64,000 bases of DNA from Stagnihabitans sp038231395 (GTDB taxonomy: Bacteria > Pseudomonadota > Alphaproteobacteria > Rhodobacterales > Rhodobacteraceae). This document shows, in pieces, positions 52,754 to 61,527 of the stretch (the first letter of the stretch is position 1; each line of letters starts with the position of its first letter). The notes beneath the pieces are model-generated. The model ran no database searches. It saw only the letters and a program-made list of their open reading frames with translations, and had not been told where the DNA came from. A program made the position numbers and the translations under genes. Location of the stretch: the NCBI GenBank assembly GCA_038231395.1, contig JBBRLL010000021.1:1-64000 (forward strand), given 5' to 3'.

Positions 52754-54205
52754 TCACACCCCCGTTGCCGGAATGCCAGTCCGCACCACCGGCCTTGGGT
52801 TTGTCAAATCCTTCCAGGCACTTAGCGCACGGTTTATCGCGGGCCGCGCCTCACGCGCCACAAACTGCCCGTGGCCCTCGCGCGTTTTCACCACCCCGTC
52901 GTCAATCGCCACATAGCCCCGCGTCACCGTGTAGCGCGGCAGACCTTTGACCTTTTGCCCCTCAAACACGTTGTAGTCGATTTTCGACTGCTGGGCGGTG
53001 GCTTTGATGGTCTTTTCCTTCGCAGGGTCCCACACCACCAGATCGGCATCCGCCCCCACCAGCACCGCTCCCTTTTTCGGGTAGCAGTTCAGAATCTTTG
53101 CGATGTTGGTTGAGGTGACGGCGACAAACTCATTCATTGTCAGCCGCCCGGTTTGCACGCCGTGGGTCCACAGCATCGGCATGCGGTCCTCCAACCCCCC
53201 GGTTCCATTGGGGATTTTGGAGAAATCGCCGACGCCGAACCGCTTTTGCGCGGTGGTAAAGGCGCAATGGTCGGTCGCCACGCAAGACAGGCTGCCGCTT
53301 TGCAACCCCGCCCAAAGGCTGTCCTGATGCTTTTTGTCGCGGAACGGCGGCGACATCACGCGCCGGGCGGCATGGTCCCAATCGGGGTTGAAATACTCGC
53401 TTTCGTCCAGCGTCAGGTGCTGGATCAGCGGTTCGCCCCAGACGCGTTTGCCCTGTTGGCGGGCGCGGCGGATCGCTTCATGCGCGTCCTCGCAGGAAGT
53501 GTGCACCACATACAGCGGCACGCCCGCCATGTCGGCGATCATGATGGCGCGGTTGGTGGCCTCCCCTTCGACCTGCGGCGGACGAGAGAAGGCGTGCGCT
53601 TCGGGGCCGGTATTGCCCTCGGCCAGCAGTTTGGCGGTCAGTTCGGCCACCACATCGCCGTTTTCGGCATGGACCAAGGCGAGGCCGCCCAGATCGCCAA
53701 CCCGTTTGAAAGATTGGTACATTTCATCATCGTTGACCATCAAGGCGCCCTTGTAGGCCATGAAATGCTTGAAAGAGGTCATGCCGGCCTTGACCGAGGC
53801 CTCCATATCCTCCCAGACCTTCTGGCCCCACCAGGTGATCGCCATATGGTAAGAATAGTCGCACGAGGCCCGCCCGGATTTGTTGTGCCACATGCTTGCC
53901 GCATCCATCAGCCCCTGCCCCTGCCCCGGCAGAACGAAATCCACCAACATGGTGGTGCCACCACTTAGGGCCGCCCGCGTGCCGGATTCAAAATCATCCG
54001 TCGAATAGGTCCCCATGAACGGCATCTCCAGATGCGTATGCGGATCAATCCCGCCGGGCATGACATAACAGCCGGAGGCATCGAGTTCGCGGTCGCCCTT
54101 GAGGTTCGGACCGATGGCGGTGATCACGCCGTTGTCGATGGCAACATCTGCGGCATAGGTGAGATCAGCGGTAACGATGGTGCCGTTCTTGATGATGGTG
54201 GTCAT
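52754..54205 (-). CDS. hydA: Dihydropyrimidinase (D-hydantoinase)
   Basis: The 483-residue cyclic amidohydrolase opens 5,6-dihydrouracil or hydantoin rings to N-carbamoyl compounds. The metal ligands H56 and H58 (GIDPHTHLEMPF) and the carbamylated K152 (HFMAYKG) are present, as is HAENGD. The length is normal. Its ATG overlaps the HEPN-like gene stop by 4 bp. With HyuC it forms the second and third steps of reductive pyrimidine breakdown; the first enzyme (PreTA/PydA) is not in the window. Confidence 0.94.
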   Translation of the reverse strand: MTTIIKNGTIVTADLTYAADVAIDNGVITAIGPNLKGDRELDASGCYVMPGGIDPHTHLEMPFMGTYSTDDFESGTRAALSGGTTMLVDFVLPGQGQGLMDAASMWHNKSGRASCDYSYHMAITWWGQKVWEDMEASVKAGMTSFKHFMAYKGALMVNDDEMYQSFKRVGDLGGLALVHAENGDVVAELTAKLLAEGNTGPEAHAFSRPPQVEGEATNRAIMIADMAGVPLYVVHTSCEDAHEAIRRARQQGKRVWGEPLIQHLTLDESEYFNPDWDHAARRVMSPPFRDKKHQDSLWAGLQSGSLSCVATDHCAFTTAQKRFGVGDFSKIPNGTGGLEDRMPMLWTHGVQTGRLTMNEFVAVTSTNIAKILNCYPKKGAVLVGADADLVVWDPAKEKTIKATAQQSKIDYNVFEGQKVKGLPRYTVTRGYVAIDDGVVKTREGHGQFVAREARPAINRALSAWKDLTNPRPVVRTGIPATGV

Positions 54206-54720
54206 GCTTTGTCTTTCCCAAACTTGGCAAGAGTTTCCTTGACTTGCGCGCTTTCGTGGAAAGCTCGACCGAGAACCAAGACGAGATTCACGGCCTCGCG
54301 GATTTCTAGGGTCATTTCGAAACTTGGTGCTGCTTCATTGATTCCATCGCGAAAAGTGACGTGGTCGTTGACGAAGTCTACACGAGCATGTGAGACCGCA
54401 TTTCGGATGGATCGGAGGACGTCGGAGTTGAACAGCTTTTTATTTTTGTCAGACAACTCACTGTCGGCTAGAGCGCGTTCAACCACTACATCCAACAGTC
54501 CGTCTCGTTTCCAGCGCTCTCGGGGAAAAACAAGCAAAGTGTAAAGCATTCCTAGCAGGCGTGTCTGGCGGTGCAGAAATGCGCCATTTGGCCTCAGTCC
54601 GAACCTTGGAACTACAGTTGACGAGGCCTTTTGAATTGAAACGCTCTGAGCCAACGCCTCTTCTAAGACATAATACTCAATAAATGCCGCAGTCGGCACC
54701 CAGTCGTTTACATCAATCAC
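54202..54720 (-). CDS. HEPN-like protein (possible RNase) between two pyrimidine hydrolase genes
   Basis: The 172-residue protein starts at GTG 54720, overlapping the hyuC stop (GTGA), and its stop overlaps hydA's ATG (ATGA). The all-helical sequence ends with VLRSIRNAVSHARVDF, in which R106-N107-x3-H111 fits the R-x4-H motif of HEPN ribonucleases, as in the pEK499-p136-like HEPN proteins. Composition is clearly more AT-rich than both neighbours. If active it would cut RNA; if not, it may be a binding protein. It is an unusual partner for this operon. Confidence 0.7.
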   Translation of the reverse strand: MIDVNDWVPTAAFIEYYVLEEALAQSVSIQKASSTVVPRFGLRPNGAFLHRQTRLLGMLYTLLVFPRERWKRDGLLDVVVERALADSELSDKNKKLFNSDVLRSIRNAVSHARVDFVNDHVTFRDGINEAAPSFEMTLEIREAVNLVLVLGRAFHESAQVKETLAKFGKDKA

Positions 54721-55964
54721 CCCACCACCTCCGCCACGTCCAAAACCGCGTGCAGCATCACATCCGTCCCAGCAGCCGCCCATTCCGGCGAGATCTCCTC
54801 AGCCTCATTATGCGACAGCCCCCCAACACAGGGGCACATCACCATCACGGTGGGGGCTATGCGGTTGATCCAGCAGGCGTCGTGGCCGGCACCGCTCACG
54901 ATATCCTGATGTGAATAACCCAGCTTTTCAGCGGCGTGCCGGACGATTTTTACAAGGCCCGGATCAAAGGTCACCGGGTCGAAATGGCCGACAGGCTCAA
55001 TAGAAATCCCCAAGCCCAACTCCGCCGCCACCGCCGCAGCCGCCCGCTCCACCTCGCCGCGCATCAGGTCCAGCTTGGCTTGCTCGGGGGAACGGATGTC
55101 CACGGTGAACACCACACGCCCCGGGATCACGTTGCGGGAGTTCGGATAGACCTTCACCTGCCCCACGGCCCCGACCGCGTTCGGCTGATGGCTCATCGCG
55201 ATCTGATGCACCCGTTCGGTGATCCGCGCCATGCCAAGCCCGGCATTCACCCGCATTGCCATGGGCGTGGAGCCGGTATGGGCGTCCTTGCCGGTCAGCG
55301 TAATCTCCAGCCACCACAGACCCTGACCGTGGGTGACAACGCCAATCGTCTTGCCCGCAGCCTCCAGAATTGGCCCCTGCTCTATATGCAGTTCGAACAT
55401 GGCGTGGATCTTCCTCGCACCGACAACTTCAGAACCGACCCAGCCAATCCGCGCCAGCTCCTCGCCAAACGTCAGACCGTCAAGATCGCGGCGGCTTTTG
55501 GCATAATCCTGCGTGTGCAGGCCCGCGAACACCCCTGAAGCCAGCATGGCGGGGGCAAACCGCGCGCCCTCCTCATTGGTCCAGTTGGTCACGACAATCG
55601 GGTGTCGGGTCTTGATCCCAAGGTCGTTCAGGCTGCGAACCACCTCCAACGCGCCCAGAACCCCCAAAACGCCGTCATATTTCCCGCCGGTTGGCTGGGT
55701 GTCGAGGTGAGAGCCCATGTAGACCGGCAACGCCTCGGCATCCTGACCGGCACGGGTGGCAAACATGTTGCCCATCGTGTCCACGCCCATCGTCATGCCC
55801 GCATCGGCACACCAGCGCGCAAACAGGTGGCGGCCCTCACTGTCGGCATCGGTCAGGGTCTGGCGGTTGTTGCCGCCGGCCACGCCCGGACCGATCAGGG
55901 CCATCGCCATCAGACTGTCCCACAGGCGCTGCGGATTGGTCCGGATGTTTTCGCCGACAGCCAT
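54717..55964 (-). CDS. hyuC: Zn-dependent N-carbamoyl-amino-acid / beta-ureidopropionate hydrolase
   Basis: The 415-residue M20-family amidase removes the carbamoyl group from N-carbamoyl-beta-alanine or N-carbamoyl amino acids. The metal-site motifs GSHLDTQPTGGKYDGVLG, NEEGARFAP and GAGHDACWI are visible. The start at 55964 (MAVGENIRTNPQRL) has GGGGAG 7 nt upstream. It heads the operon hyuC - HEPN - hydA, and a RutR-type operator lies 69-84 bp upstream. Confidence 0.9.
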   Translation of the reverse strand: MAVGENIRTNPQRLWDSLMAMALIGPGVAGGNNRQTLTDADSEGRHLFARWCADAGMTMGVDTMGNMFATRAGQDAEALPVYMGSHLDTQPTGGKYDGVLGVLGALEVVRSLNDLGIKTRHPIVVTNWTNEEGARFAPAMLASGVFAGLHTQDYAKSRRDLDGLTFGEELARIGWVGSEVVGARKIHAMFELHIEQGPILEAAGKTIGVVTHGQGLWWLEITLTGKDAHTGSTPMAMRVNAGLGMARITERVHQIAMSHQPNAVGAVGQVKVYPNSRNVIPGRVVFTVDIRSPEQAKLDLMRGEVERAAAAVAAELGLGISIEPVGHFDPVTFDPGLVKIVRHAAEKLGYSHQDIVSGAGHDACWINRIAPTVMVMCPCVGGLSHNEAEEISPEWAAAGTDVMLHAVLDVAEVVG

Positions 55965-56032
55965 GACACACTCCCCATGCGACGCGATTCTTTTCTTTTC
56001 ACCCCGAAGGGTTTGCAGGAAGGCTACAGTCC

Positions 56033-56048
56033 TTGACCATATGGTCAA
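56033..56048. promoter_or_regulatory. RutR-type operator upstream of hyuC
   Basis: TTGACCA-TA-TGGTCAA is a perfect 16-bp palindrome and matches the E. coli RutR consensus TTGACCANNTGGTCAA at every fixed position. It lies 69-84 bp before the hyuC start. The RutR-like regulator gene is 1.9 kb away (57928). In E. coli RutR releases DNA when bound to uracil or thymine, so this operon is probably induced by them. Confidence 0.85.
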
Positions 56049-56049
56049 C

Positions 56050-56652
56050 TGAATTGTGGACGCCTCGATTGGCGGGCTGCGATGGCTGCACGGCAGCGGC
56101 CAAGTTATGGGCAGACAACGGGGTATGTGGCGCGTCAGGCGAGCGCAACGCATGGGTCGGACAGGTGAAGATCGGGCCCGGCCAACCATGCCTGCACCTC
56201 GATGGGATGGGTGCCTGACTTTGATTTTCGCGACAGTGCATACGGCATTGCAACCGAACGATAGACAGGAATGAAGTCAGATGGGCGAACCAAGTTCGAT
56301 GCAATCCCGAACCTGACCCGAATATCCGACCCTGTGAAAGGCGTTCCGCACAGCGTTTTGACCAGCGCCGAGCTGATCGGCCACCTTGGCGAAGGTGACA
56401 CCGCGAAGTTCCGCAAGACATCCGAGGATAGCGACGAACGCTGTTACCAATCCGACGGGCGTGCGGTGACGTTGCAGCGCGCCGTGAGCATCTTTCCGGA
56501 GTTTCGGATGAACGGAACGAGCAATGCCGTCTACATCGGCTGCGGCTCGGGTGGGGTGGGTGGGAGCCGCCTGCCGGGGGCCTTTCGTCACCGCCTTGGA
56601 CAGGCCGCAGCTTCTCCCCTACACTCACCCCGAACCGCAGAAAGGAACCGCC
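56050..56652. other. 600-bp intergenic region with no supported gene
   Basis: Between the RutR operator and the UPF0303 gene several open frames overlap on both strands, but none has a ribosome binding site, compositional support or a recognised domain. A stretch around 56330-56560 could be a remnant gene on the minus strand (helix-turn-helix-looking, TFAKVADQLGAGQNAV), but this is weak. Confidence 0.4.
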
Positions 56653-57111
56653 ATGACCGCCCCGACCTTAGCAGAACTGGAGGCGCAGGAAGCCTCGCTG
56701 ATCCTGCCCTCGTTTGACGAAACCATCGCCTGCCGGTTGGGTGCCGCTTTGGTCAACCTTGCCCAAGTGCGCAACCTTCCCGTCGTAATCAACATCCGCA
56801 GCGCCAACCGGACCTTTTTTCACGCGGCTTTGCCGGGGTCTTCAGCCAATAATGACGCGTGGGCGCGGCGCAAGTCCAACCTGACCTTGCAGATGGGCCG
56901 TGCCTCGCTGATCATCGGTATGAAAAACGCCGAGCGGGGCCGCACCCTGGCGACCGAGGGCCTGTTGGAGGCTGACTATGCCGACCATGGCGGTGCAGTT
57001 CCCCTGCGCGTGGCCGCGGCTGGCTTTGTCGCGGTGGCGACCGTCTCGGGTCTGCCACAGGTCGAAGATCACAAGCTGGTGGTCGAGGGGATCTTGGCGC
57101 TGTTGGGTTGA
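56653..57111 (+). CDS. UPF0303/heme-degrading-domain (HbpS-like) protein
   Basis: The 152-residue protein matches the DUF336/UPF0303 pattern (LVNLAQVRNLPVVINIRSANRTFFHAALPGSS, ATEGLLEADYADHGGAVPLRV, GFVAVATVSGLPQVEDHKLVVEGI), a GlcG/HbpS-like fold that can bind small ligands or heme. The ATG at 56653 has AAAGGA upstream. A lipoprotein gene follows 17 bp later. Confidence 0.82.
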   Translation: MTAPTLAELEAQEASLILPSFDETIACRLGAALVNLAQVRNLPVVINIRSANRTFFHAALPGSSANNDAWARRKSNLTLQMGRASLIIGMKNAERGRTLATEGLLEADYADHGGAVPLRVAAAGFVAVATVSGLPQVEDHKLVVEGILALLG

Positions 57112-57128
57112 CGGGACAGGAGGTTGCG

Positions 57129-57647
57129 ATGCGTGCTGTAATTTTAGCGACGGTGCTGCTGTCTGGCTGCGTCCTGCATTCCAAAACGCCAATTTACGGC
57201 GAGGTTGATGCCGTGCCTGTGCTTGGCACCAAGGCCCTCAACTTCAAGGTGGCCACCCGTGACAATGGCATCTGGATGGCCGCTGACAATCCTGTCGCGC
57301 GGATCGTGCCCGAGGGGAGGCACTACGTTTTGCCGGACCCGGCCACGCCGAAAGACTTGTCCACAGCCGGCCGCTACTTCTTTATTCCCCTAGGCGGACA
57401 GCGCTATCTGATCGAGGCGGTGGCAGGTGGCGAGGCGGACTATGCGGTGGCCACTTGGGATGGCATCACCCTTCTGGTCAGCGCCATGGACTGCGACGCG
57501 TTGAAAAGCGGCGGCAAGGCCGGGGCGCTGGTGACATTCAAAGACGACGATTGCAGCCTTATCCCCGATGGCGTCCAGCAGGCTCAGGCGCTTGTAACAC
57601 TGTCGGAGTTGACAGGCCCACCGACGTTGCGGTTCACCAGACGCTGA
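57129..57647 (+). CDS. Lipoprotein of unknown function
   Basis: The 172-residue protein starts MRAVILATVLLSGCVLHS, a short signal peptide with lipobox LSGC (Cys14). The body has a beta-rich pattern (RYFFIPLGGQRYLIEAV, DYAVATWDGITLLVSAMDC). AGGAGG lies 5 nt before the ATG. The family was not recognised. Confidence 0.78.
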   Translation: MRAVILATVLLSGCVLHSKTPIYGEVDAVPVLGTKALNFKVATRDNGIWMAADNPVARIVPEGRHYVLPDPATPKDLSTAGRYFFIPLGGQRYLIEAVAGGEADYAVATWDGITLLVSAMDCDALKSGGKAGALVTFKDDDCSLIPDGVQQAQALVTLSELTGPPTLRFTRR

Positions 57648-57828
57648 CAGCGCCTTGGGTGGCCCTGCCGCCGACGCAATACCATTTGCATCCGGGGCAG
57701 TTCTGCTGACAGCCTTGCCCACTGAGCCAGCCCTGACTGACCCGACCACCGCAAATCCGACGGCCACCGACCTGACCAATACGGACCCACTCATCACAAA
57801 CCTGACCACCGCACACCAGCCCATCGCC

Positions 57829-57888
57829 GACCCGACCGATACTGACCCGAAAGACACTGACCCGACCGACACTGACCCGACCACAACA
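57829..57888. repeat. 15-bp tandem array upstream of rutR
   Basis: Four copies of a GACCCGACCGACACT-type 15-bp unit lie at 57829-57843, 57844-57858, 57859-57873 and 57874-57888, with more degenerate copies back to about 57725. The array ends 39 bp before the rutR ATG. Open frames through it (Thr/Asp/Pro repeats) are unlikely to be real protein. Confidence 0.8.
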
Positions 57889-57927
57889 GGCGTTTCCGCT
57901 GCACGCCAGACCCCAACAGGACACCCG

Positions 57928-58596
57928 ATGCTCAAAACCAAAACCCGCATTCAGGAGCGCAATTCACGGGCCATTCTTGAGGCAGGGCTGGAGGTATTTT
58001 CCGCGCAAGGATTTCGCGGTGCCACGCTGGACCAGATCGCAGAGGTGGCGGGCCTGTCGAAACCCAACCTGCTTTACTACTTCCCCTCCAAGGACGCCGT
58101 CTATCTTGCGCTGTTAGAGCAGCTTTTGGCGACCTGGCTCGACCCTTTGGCCCATATGGACCCGAACGGCGACCCGGTGGAGGAGGTTCTGGCCTATGTG
58201 CGCCGCAAGCTGGAACTGGCTCGCGATTACCCCCGTGAAAGTCGCCTTTTCGCCAATGAGATGCTGCAAGGCGCGCCCCGGATGATGTCGGAACTGGAAG
58301 GGCCGTTGAAAACTCTGGTCGATGCAAAGTCGCTTCTTTTGACGCGATGGATGGACGAAGGCCGTCTTGCCCCGGTGCATCCCGTTCACCTGATCTTCTC
58401 GGTCTGGTCGCTGACCCAGCATTACGCTGATTTTGACGTGCAGGTCCGTGCAGTGCTTGGCACCGGCCACGACCCATTTGTCGAGGCCGACACTTACCTT
58501 GATCACCTGTTTCGCCGTATGTTGACGCCCACCCAACCAGTCGGCCAACCAGTCGGCCAACCGGTCGGCCAACCGGCTCCCGACACCCGCATTTGA
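57928..58596 (+). CDS. rutR: RutR-like TetR-family regulator of pyrimidine catabolism
   Basis: The 222-residue regulator has an N-terminal helix-turn-helix (residues 34-53, TLDQIAEVAGLSKPNLLYYF) and a ligand domain close to E. coli RutR throughout (ARDYPRESRLFANEMLQGAPRMMSELEGPLK; HLIFSVWSLTQHYADFDVQV). RutR binds uracil/thymine and represses pyrimidine breakdown genes. The C terminus ends in PVGQ repeats from a 12-bp array. AGGA 8 nt upstream supports the ATG at 57928. A cognate operator is found at 56033-56048. Confidence 0.88.
   Translation: MLKTKTRIQERNSRAILEAGLEVFSAQGFRGATLDQIAEVAGLSKPNLLYYFPSKDAVYLALLEQLLATWLDPLAHMDPNGDPVEEVLAYVRRKLELARDYPRESRLFANEMLQGAPRMMSELEGPLKTLVDAKSLLLTRWMDEGRLAPVHPVHLIFSVWSLTQHYADFDVQVRAVLGTGHDPFVEADTYLDHLFRRMLTPTQPVGQPVGQPVGQPAPDTRI
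58537..58572. repeat. 12-bp tandem array at the 3' end of rutR
   Basis: CCAGTCGGCCAA occurs twice (58537-58548, 58549-58560), with a one-base variant at 58561-58572 and a partial fourth copy. It encodes PVGQ units in the last 15 residues of RutR. Confidence 0.8.
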
Positions 58597-58688
58597 CAGC
58601 CGCCTCACCGCTCACGTGAACGGCACGGCTGGACGCGGCTGCGGGACGGGTGTACCTAGCCCCCAAATTGGGTCCTCGGCCACGGGTC

Positions 58689-60692
58689 ATGAACGAACAA
58701 AACACCACAGGCGAACCGGCTTCGGCGTCTTCCGACACCGAGCCATCCACACCCGTAGCACCCGCCGCAGCCTCTGGCGCAGCCTCTGGCGCAGCCTCTG
58801 GCGCAGCCGCAGCTCATTCCGCAGATAAGGGCCGGGGCGAACCGCAAAAACTGTGGACGCTGGTCCTTGGCAGCGTTGGCGTGGTTTATGGCGACATCGG
58901 GACCTCTCCGCTTTATGCGCTGCGCGAGTCGCTGCACAGCGCGGGATGGGACGGCAAAAGCCCGGAAGAGGTGGTGGGAATCGTCTCTTTGCTTTTGTGG
59001 ACGCTGGTTCTGATCGTGACGATCAAATACGTCCTTTTGATCATGCGCGCCGACAACCGGGGCGAAGGCGGCACTTTGTCGCTGGTGGCTTTGGTGCAGC
59101 AGGCCCTGAAACGGCGCCCGGGCTGGCTGATTGCCATCGGCGTGGTGGGGATTTCGCTGTTCTTTGGCGATGCGATGATCACGCCTGCCATGTCGGTATT
59201 GTCGGCGGTTGAGGGCATGGCGATCGTGGAGCCTGCCTTCGGCCCCTATGTGGTGCCCGCCACCCTTGCCATCATTCTGGGACTGTTCCTGTTTCAGGCG
59301 CAAGGGACAGAGCGCGTGGCCATCCTGTTCGGCCCGATCATGGTCGTCTGGTTTCTTGCGATGGCCGTGATGGGCCTGATGAACCTCAGCGGCAACGCCG
59401 AGATCATGGTGGCCCTGAACCCGATGCACGCCGCAGAGTTCTTGTTCCGGCACAGGTTCGGGTCTTTTGTCGTGCTCGGTTCGGTCTTTTTGGCCGTCAC
59501 CGGGGGTGAGGCGCTTTATGCCGATATGGGGCACTTTGGCCGTCGCCCGATCCGTCTGGCATGGGCGCTTCTGGTGTTTCCGTCGCTGGCGCTCAGCTAT
59601 CTTGGCCAGGGCGCTTTGATGATGAACCATCCAGAGGCGGCGGTTGATCCGTTTTTTCTGATGGCCCCGAAGGCTTTGCTGTTGCCGCTGGTCATCCTTG
59701 CAACCGCAGCCACGGTGATTGCCTCACAGGCGGTGATATCCGGCGCCTTCTCGATGATGCAGCAGGCGGTGCAGATGGGCCTTCTGCCAAGGATGGAGAT
59801 CAGGCACACGTCCGAAACCCAGCACGGTCAGGTCTACCTGCCCAAGGTGAACGTGATCTTGCTGGTCGCTGTGATCTGTCTGGTGATTGCCTTTGGATCG
59901 TCCACTCACCTCGCCTCGGCTTACGGCATCGCGGTCACGGGGGATATGTGCATCACGTCAGTGCTGGCGTTCGTGCTGTTCCGCAGGGCGTGGAAATGGC
60001 CAGTGCCGGCGGTGATCGCAGTGGTGGCACCGATCCTGACAGTGGAATTGATGTTCCTGGCCGCCAACCTGATGAAACTGATCGAAGGCGGCTATGTGCC
60101 GGTGGGGATCGCCAGTTCGATGTGCTTGCTGATCTGGTCCTGGGTGCGCGGCACCAACCACGTCAAACGCAAGGTGGCGGATTCGGCGATTTCGTTGGTC
60201 AAGCTGATTGGCATGCTGGCGAAGTCCAAGCCGATGGCCGTTCAGGGCACCGCCGTATTCCTGACCCAAGACCCCAATACCGCACCCTCGGCCCTTCTGC
60301 ACAACCTCAAACACAACCGGGTGCTGCACAGCCAGAATTTCATTGTCACAGTGACGGTGGCCAACACCCCCACCGTTTCGGACGAGAAAAAGATCGTGGT
60401 GGAGCGGTTGTCCGATAATTTCGTCCGCGTCATCATGACCTTCGGCTATATGGAAACGCCCAACGTGCCCAAGGCCCTGTCGCTGGCCCGCAAACGCGGC
60501 GAAAAGTTCGACATCATGACGACCAGCTTCTTTCTCAACCGCCGCACCTTTCGCTCTGCGCGCCATCAGGGGTTGCCATTCTGGCAAGAGCGTATTTTCA
60601 TCGGTCTGTCGAAATCGGCGGCGGATGCGACGGCGTTTTACTGCCTGCCGTCGAACCGCGTGGTCGAGATGGGCCAGCAGATGGCGATCTGA
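58689..60692 (+). CDS. kup: Kup-family low-affinity potassium uptake protein
   Basis: The 667-residue K+/H+ symporter has the signature VVYGDIGTSPLYALRES in the first membrane segment, about 12 membrane segments and a soluble C-terminal domain (residues about 500-667). The first 55 residues are low complexity and include GAASGAAS repeats from a 12-bp array. The start at 58689 (MNEQNTTG) has no strong Shine-Dalgarno; the upstream ATG at 58650 is less likely. Confidence 0.9.
   Translation: MNEQNTTGEPASASSDTEPSTPVAPAAASGAASGAASGAAAAHSADKGRGEPQKLWTLVLGSVGVVYGDIGTSPLYALRESLHSAGWDGKSPEEVVGIVSLLLWTLVLIVTIKYVLLIMRADNRGEGGTLSLVALVQQALKRRPGWLIAIGVVGISLFFGDAMITPAMSVLSAVEGMAIVEPAFGPYVVPATLAIILGLFLFQAQGTERVAILFGPIMVVWFLAMAVMGLMNLSGNAEIMVALNPMHAAEFLFRHRFGSFVVLGSVFLAVTGGEALYADMGHFGRRPIRLAWALLVFPSLALSYLGQGALMMNHPEAAVDPFFLMAPKALLLPLVILATAATVIASQAVISGAFSMMQQAVQMGLLPRMEIRHTSETQHGQVYLPKVNVILLVAVICLVIAFGSSTHLASAYGIAVTGDMCITSVLAFVLFRRAWKWPVPAVIAVVAPILTVELMFLAANLMKLIEGGYVPVGIASSMCLLIWSWVRGTNHVKRKVADSAISLVKLIGMLAKSKPMAVQGTAVFLTQDPNTAPSALLHNLKHNRVLHSQNFIVTVTVANTPTVSDEKKIVVERLSDNFVRVIMTFGYMETPNVPKALSLARKRGEKFDIMTTSFFLNRRTFRSARHQGLPFWQERIFIGLSKSAADATAFYCLPSNRVVEMGQQMAI
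58767..58808. repeat. 12-bp tandem array in the 5' end of kup
   Basis: Three exact copies of GCAGCCTCTGGC lie at 58767-58778, 58779-58790 and 58791-58802, with a partial copy after. They encode AASG units in the cytoplasmic N terminus, before the first membrane segment. Confidence 0.8.
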
Positions 60693-61072
60693 CGCCGGAG
60701 TCGGGCTTGGGGGTCCTTCGGTTAGGACCTGAAGCTGCCCTGATCGTCAAAAGATATAGCCCCAAGCAGAATTTGCCGACGTCAAAACACAGTGGACAGC
60801 GTCGTCGGTAACCTGTCACTTGGCTTTCTCGCACGACTTGCCGATTTTCCAGTGGTTTTCCTGTGCCTGACCCTGTGGGTACTGTGTGCGTACTGCGTGC
60901 GCAAAACCGCCTCCATTGAAATGAATGGCCCGCGCACTATGAGCATTGGTCAGCCCGCCAGCGACTTGGCGGAGTGTCGGAATAGCCAAGGTTGCGGACG
61001 TATCGGTCAGGGACCGGAGGCGACCTTTGCAGAGTTGTTGGAGCCGTTTCCGGACGTCCGGAACAGGCAAAT
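60693..61072. other. Intergenic region right of kup, no supported gene
   Basis: This stretch of about 380 bp has a lower-GC, mixed composition and several overlapping short frames on both strands. None shows a ribosome binding site with homology. It marks the passage from core to accessory sequence. Confidence 0.4.
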
Positions 61073-61453
61073 TCAACCATTGGCAACGGCAAAAAGCTGC
61101 CATCGGATTTGTCCCTTGATCTGCGATTTGTGCCGATAGAAGTTGCATTCGACCAAACGACCGAAACGCGCGTCTTCGGTCACATGCAGACCAAGCCAGA
61201 CAAACCACCGCGCACTTACCACGGCCACGTATTGTGCTAGAACGTGGCCATAGATGATCAGCGGCCGACCCGCTTGCCCGAAGAAAAGTTCACCTGACAA
61301 AGCCTTCGCCAGTTCTAAGACCTCGATCGCCAAAATCTTGCCGCCCAGGTTGTTGAGCCTTTCGGCGACGCACGCCGCTATGCAATCCGCGCGGGCAGAG
61401 TTATCAAAGGTGTGGTTCCAGTGACAAAAGCCACATACACTGTCAGTAGTCAT
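61073..61453 (-). CDS. Possible small protein of unknown function with paired cysteines
   Basis: The 126-residue frame has the look of a protein (MTTDSVCGFCHWNHTFDNSARADCIAACVAERLNN, then a helix-rich middle and a basic C terminus). CGFC and CIAAC could form a metal site. Codon choice is coding-like but poor in GC3 compared with neighbours. No ribosome binding site or family was recognised. It is divergent from the HExxH gene. Confidence 0.35.
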   Translation of the reverse strand: MTTDSVCGFCHWNHTFDNSARADCIAACVAERLNNLGGKILAIEVLELAKALSGELFFGQAGRPLIIYGHVLAQYVAVVSARWFVWLGLHVTEDARFGRLVECNFYRHKSQIKGQIRWQLFAVANG

Positions 61454-61527
61454 AAAAGTCTTGCTGATTTCGTCGCCAGATTAGGGCAAGTCCATTCTGG
61501 AATCGGAGAGGATAAGGTTCAGGGGAC

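Noticed and set aside
56271..56717. Gene on the plus strand between the RutR site and UPF0303
   Set aside because: The frame overlaps the real UPF0303 start in another frame, has no ribosome binding site and shows no family pattern.
57655..57927. Thr/Asp/Pro-repeat N-terminal extension of the RutR-like protein
   Set aside because: This is translation through a 15-bp array. Homology to RutR begins at the ATG at 57928, which has a ribosome binding site.
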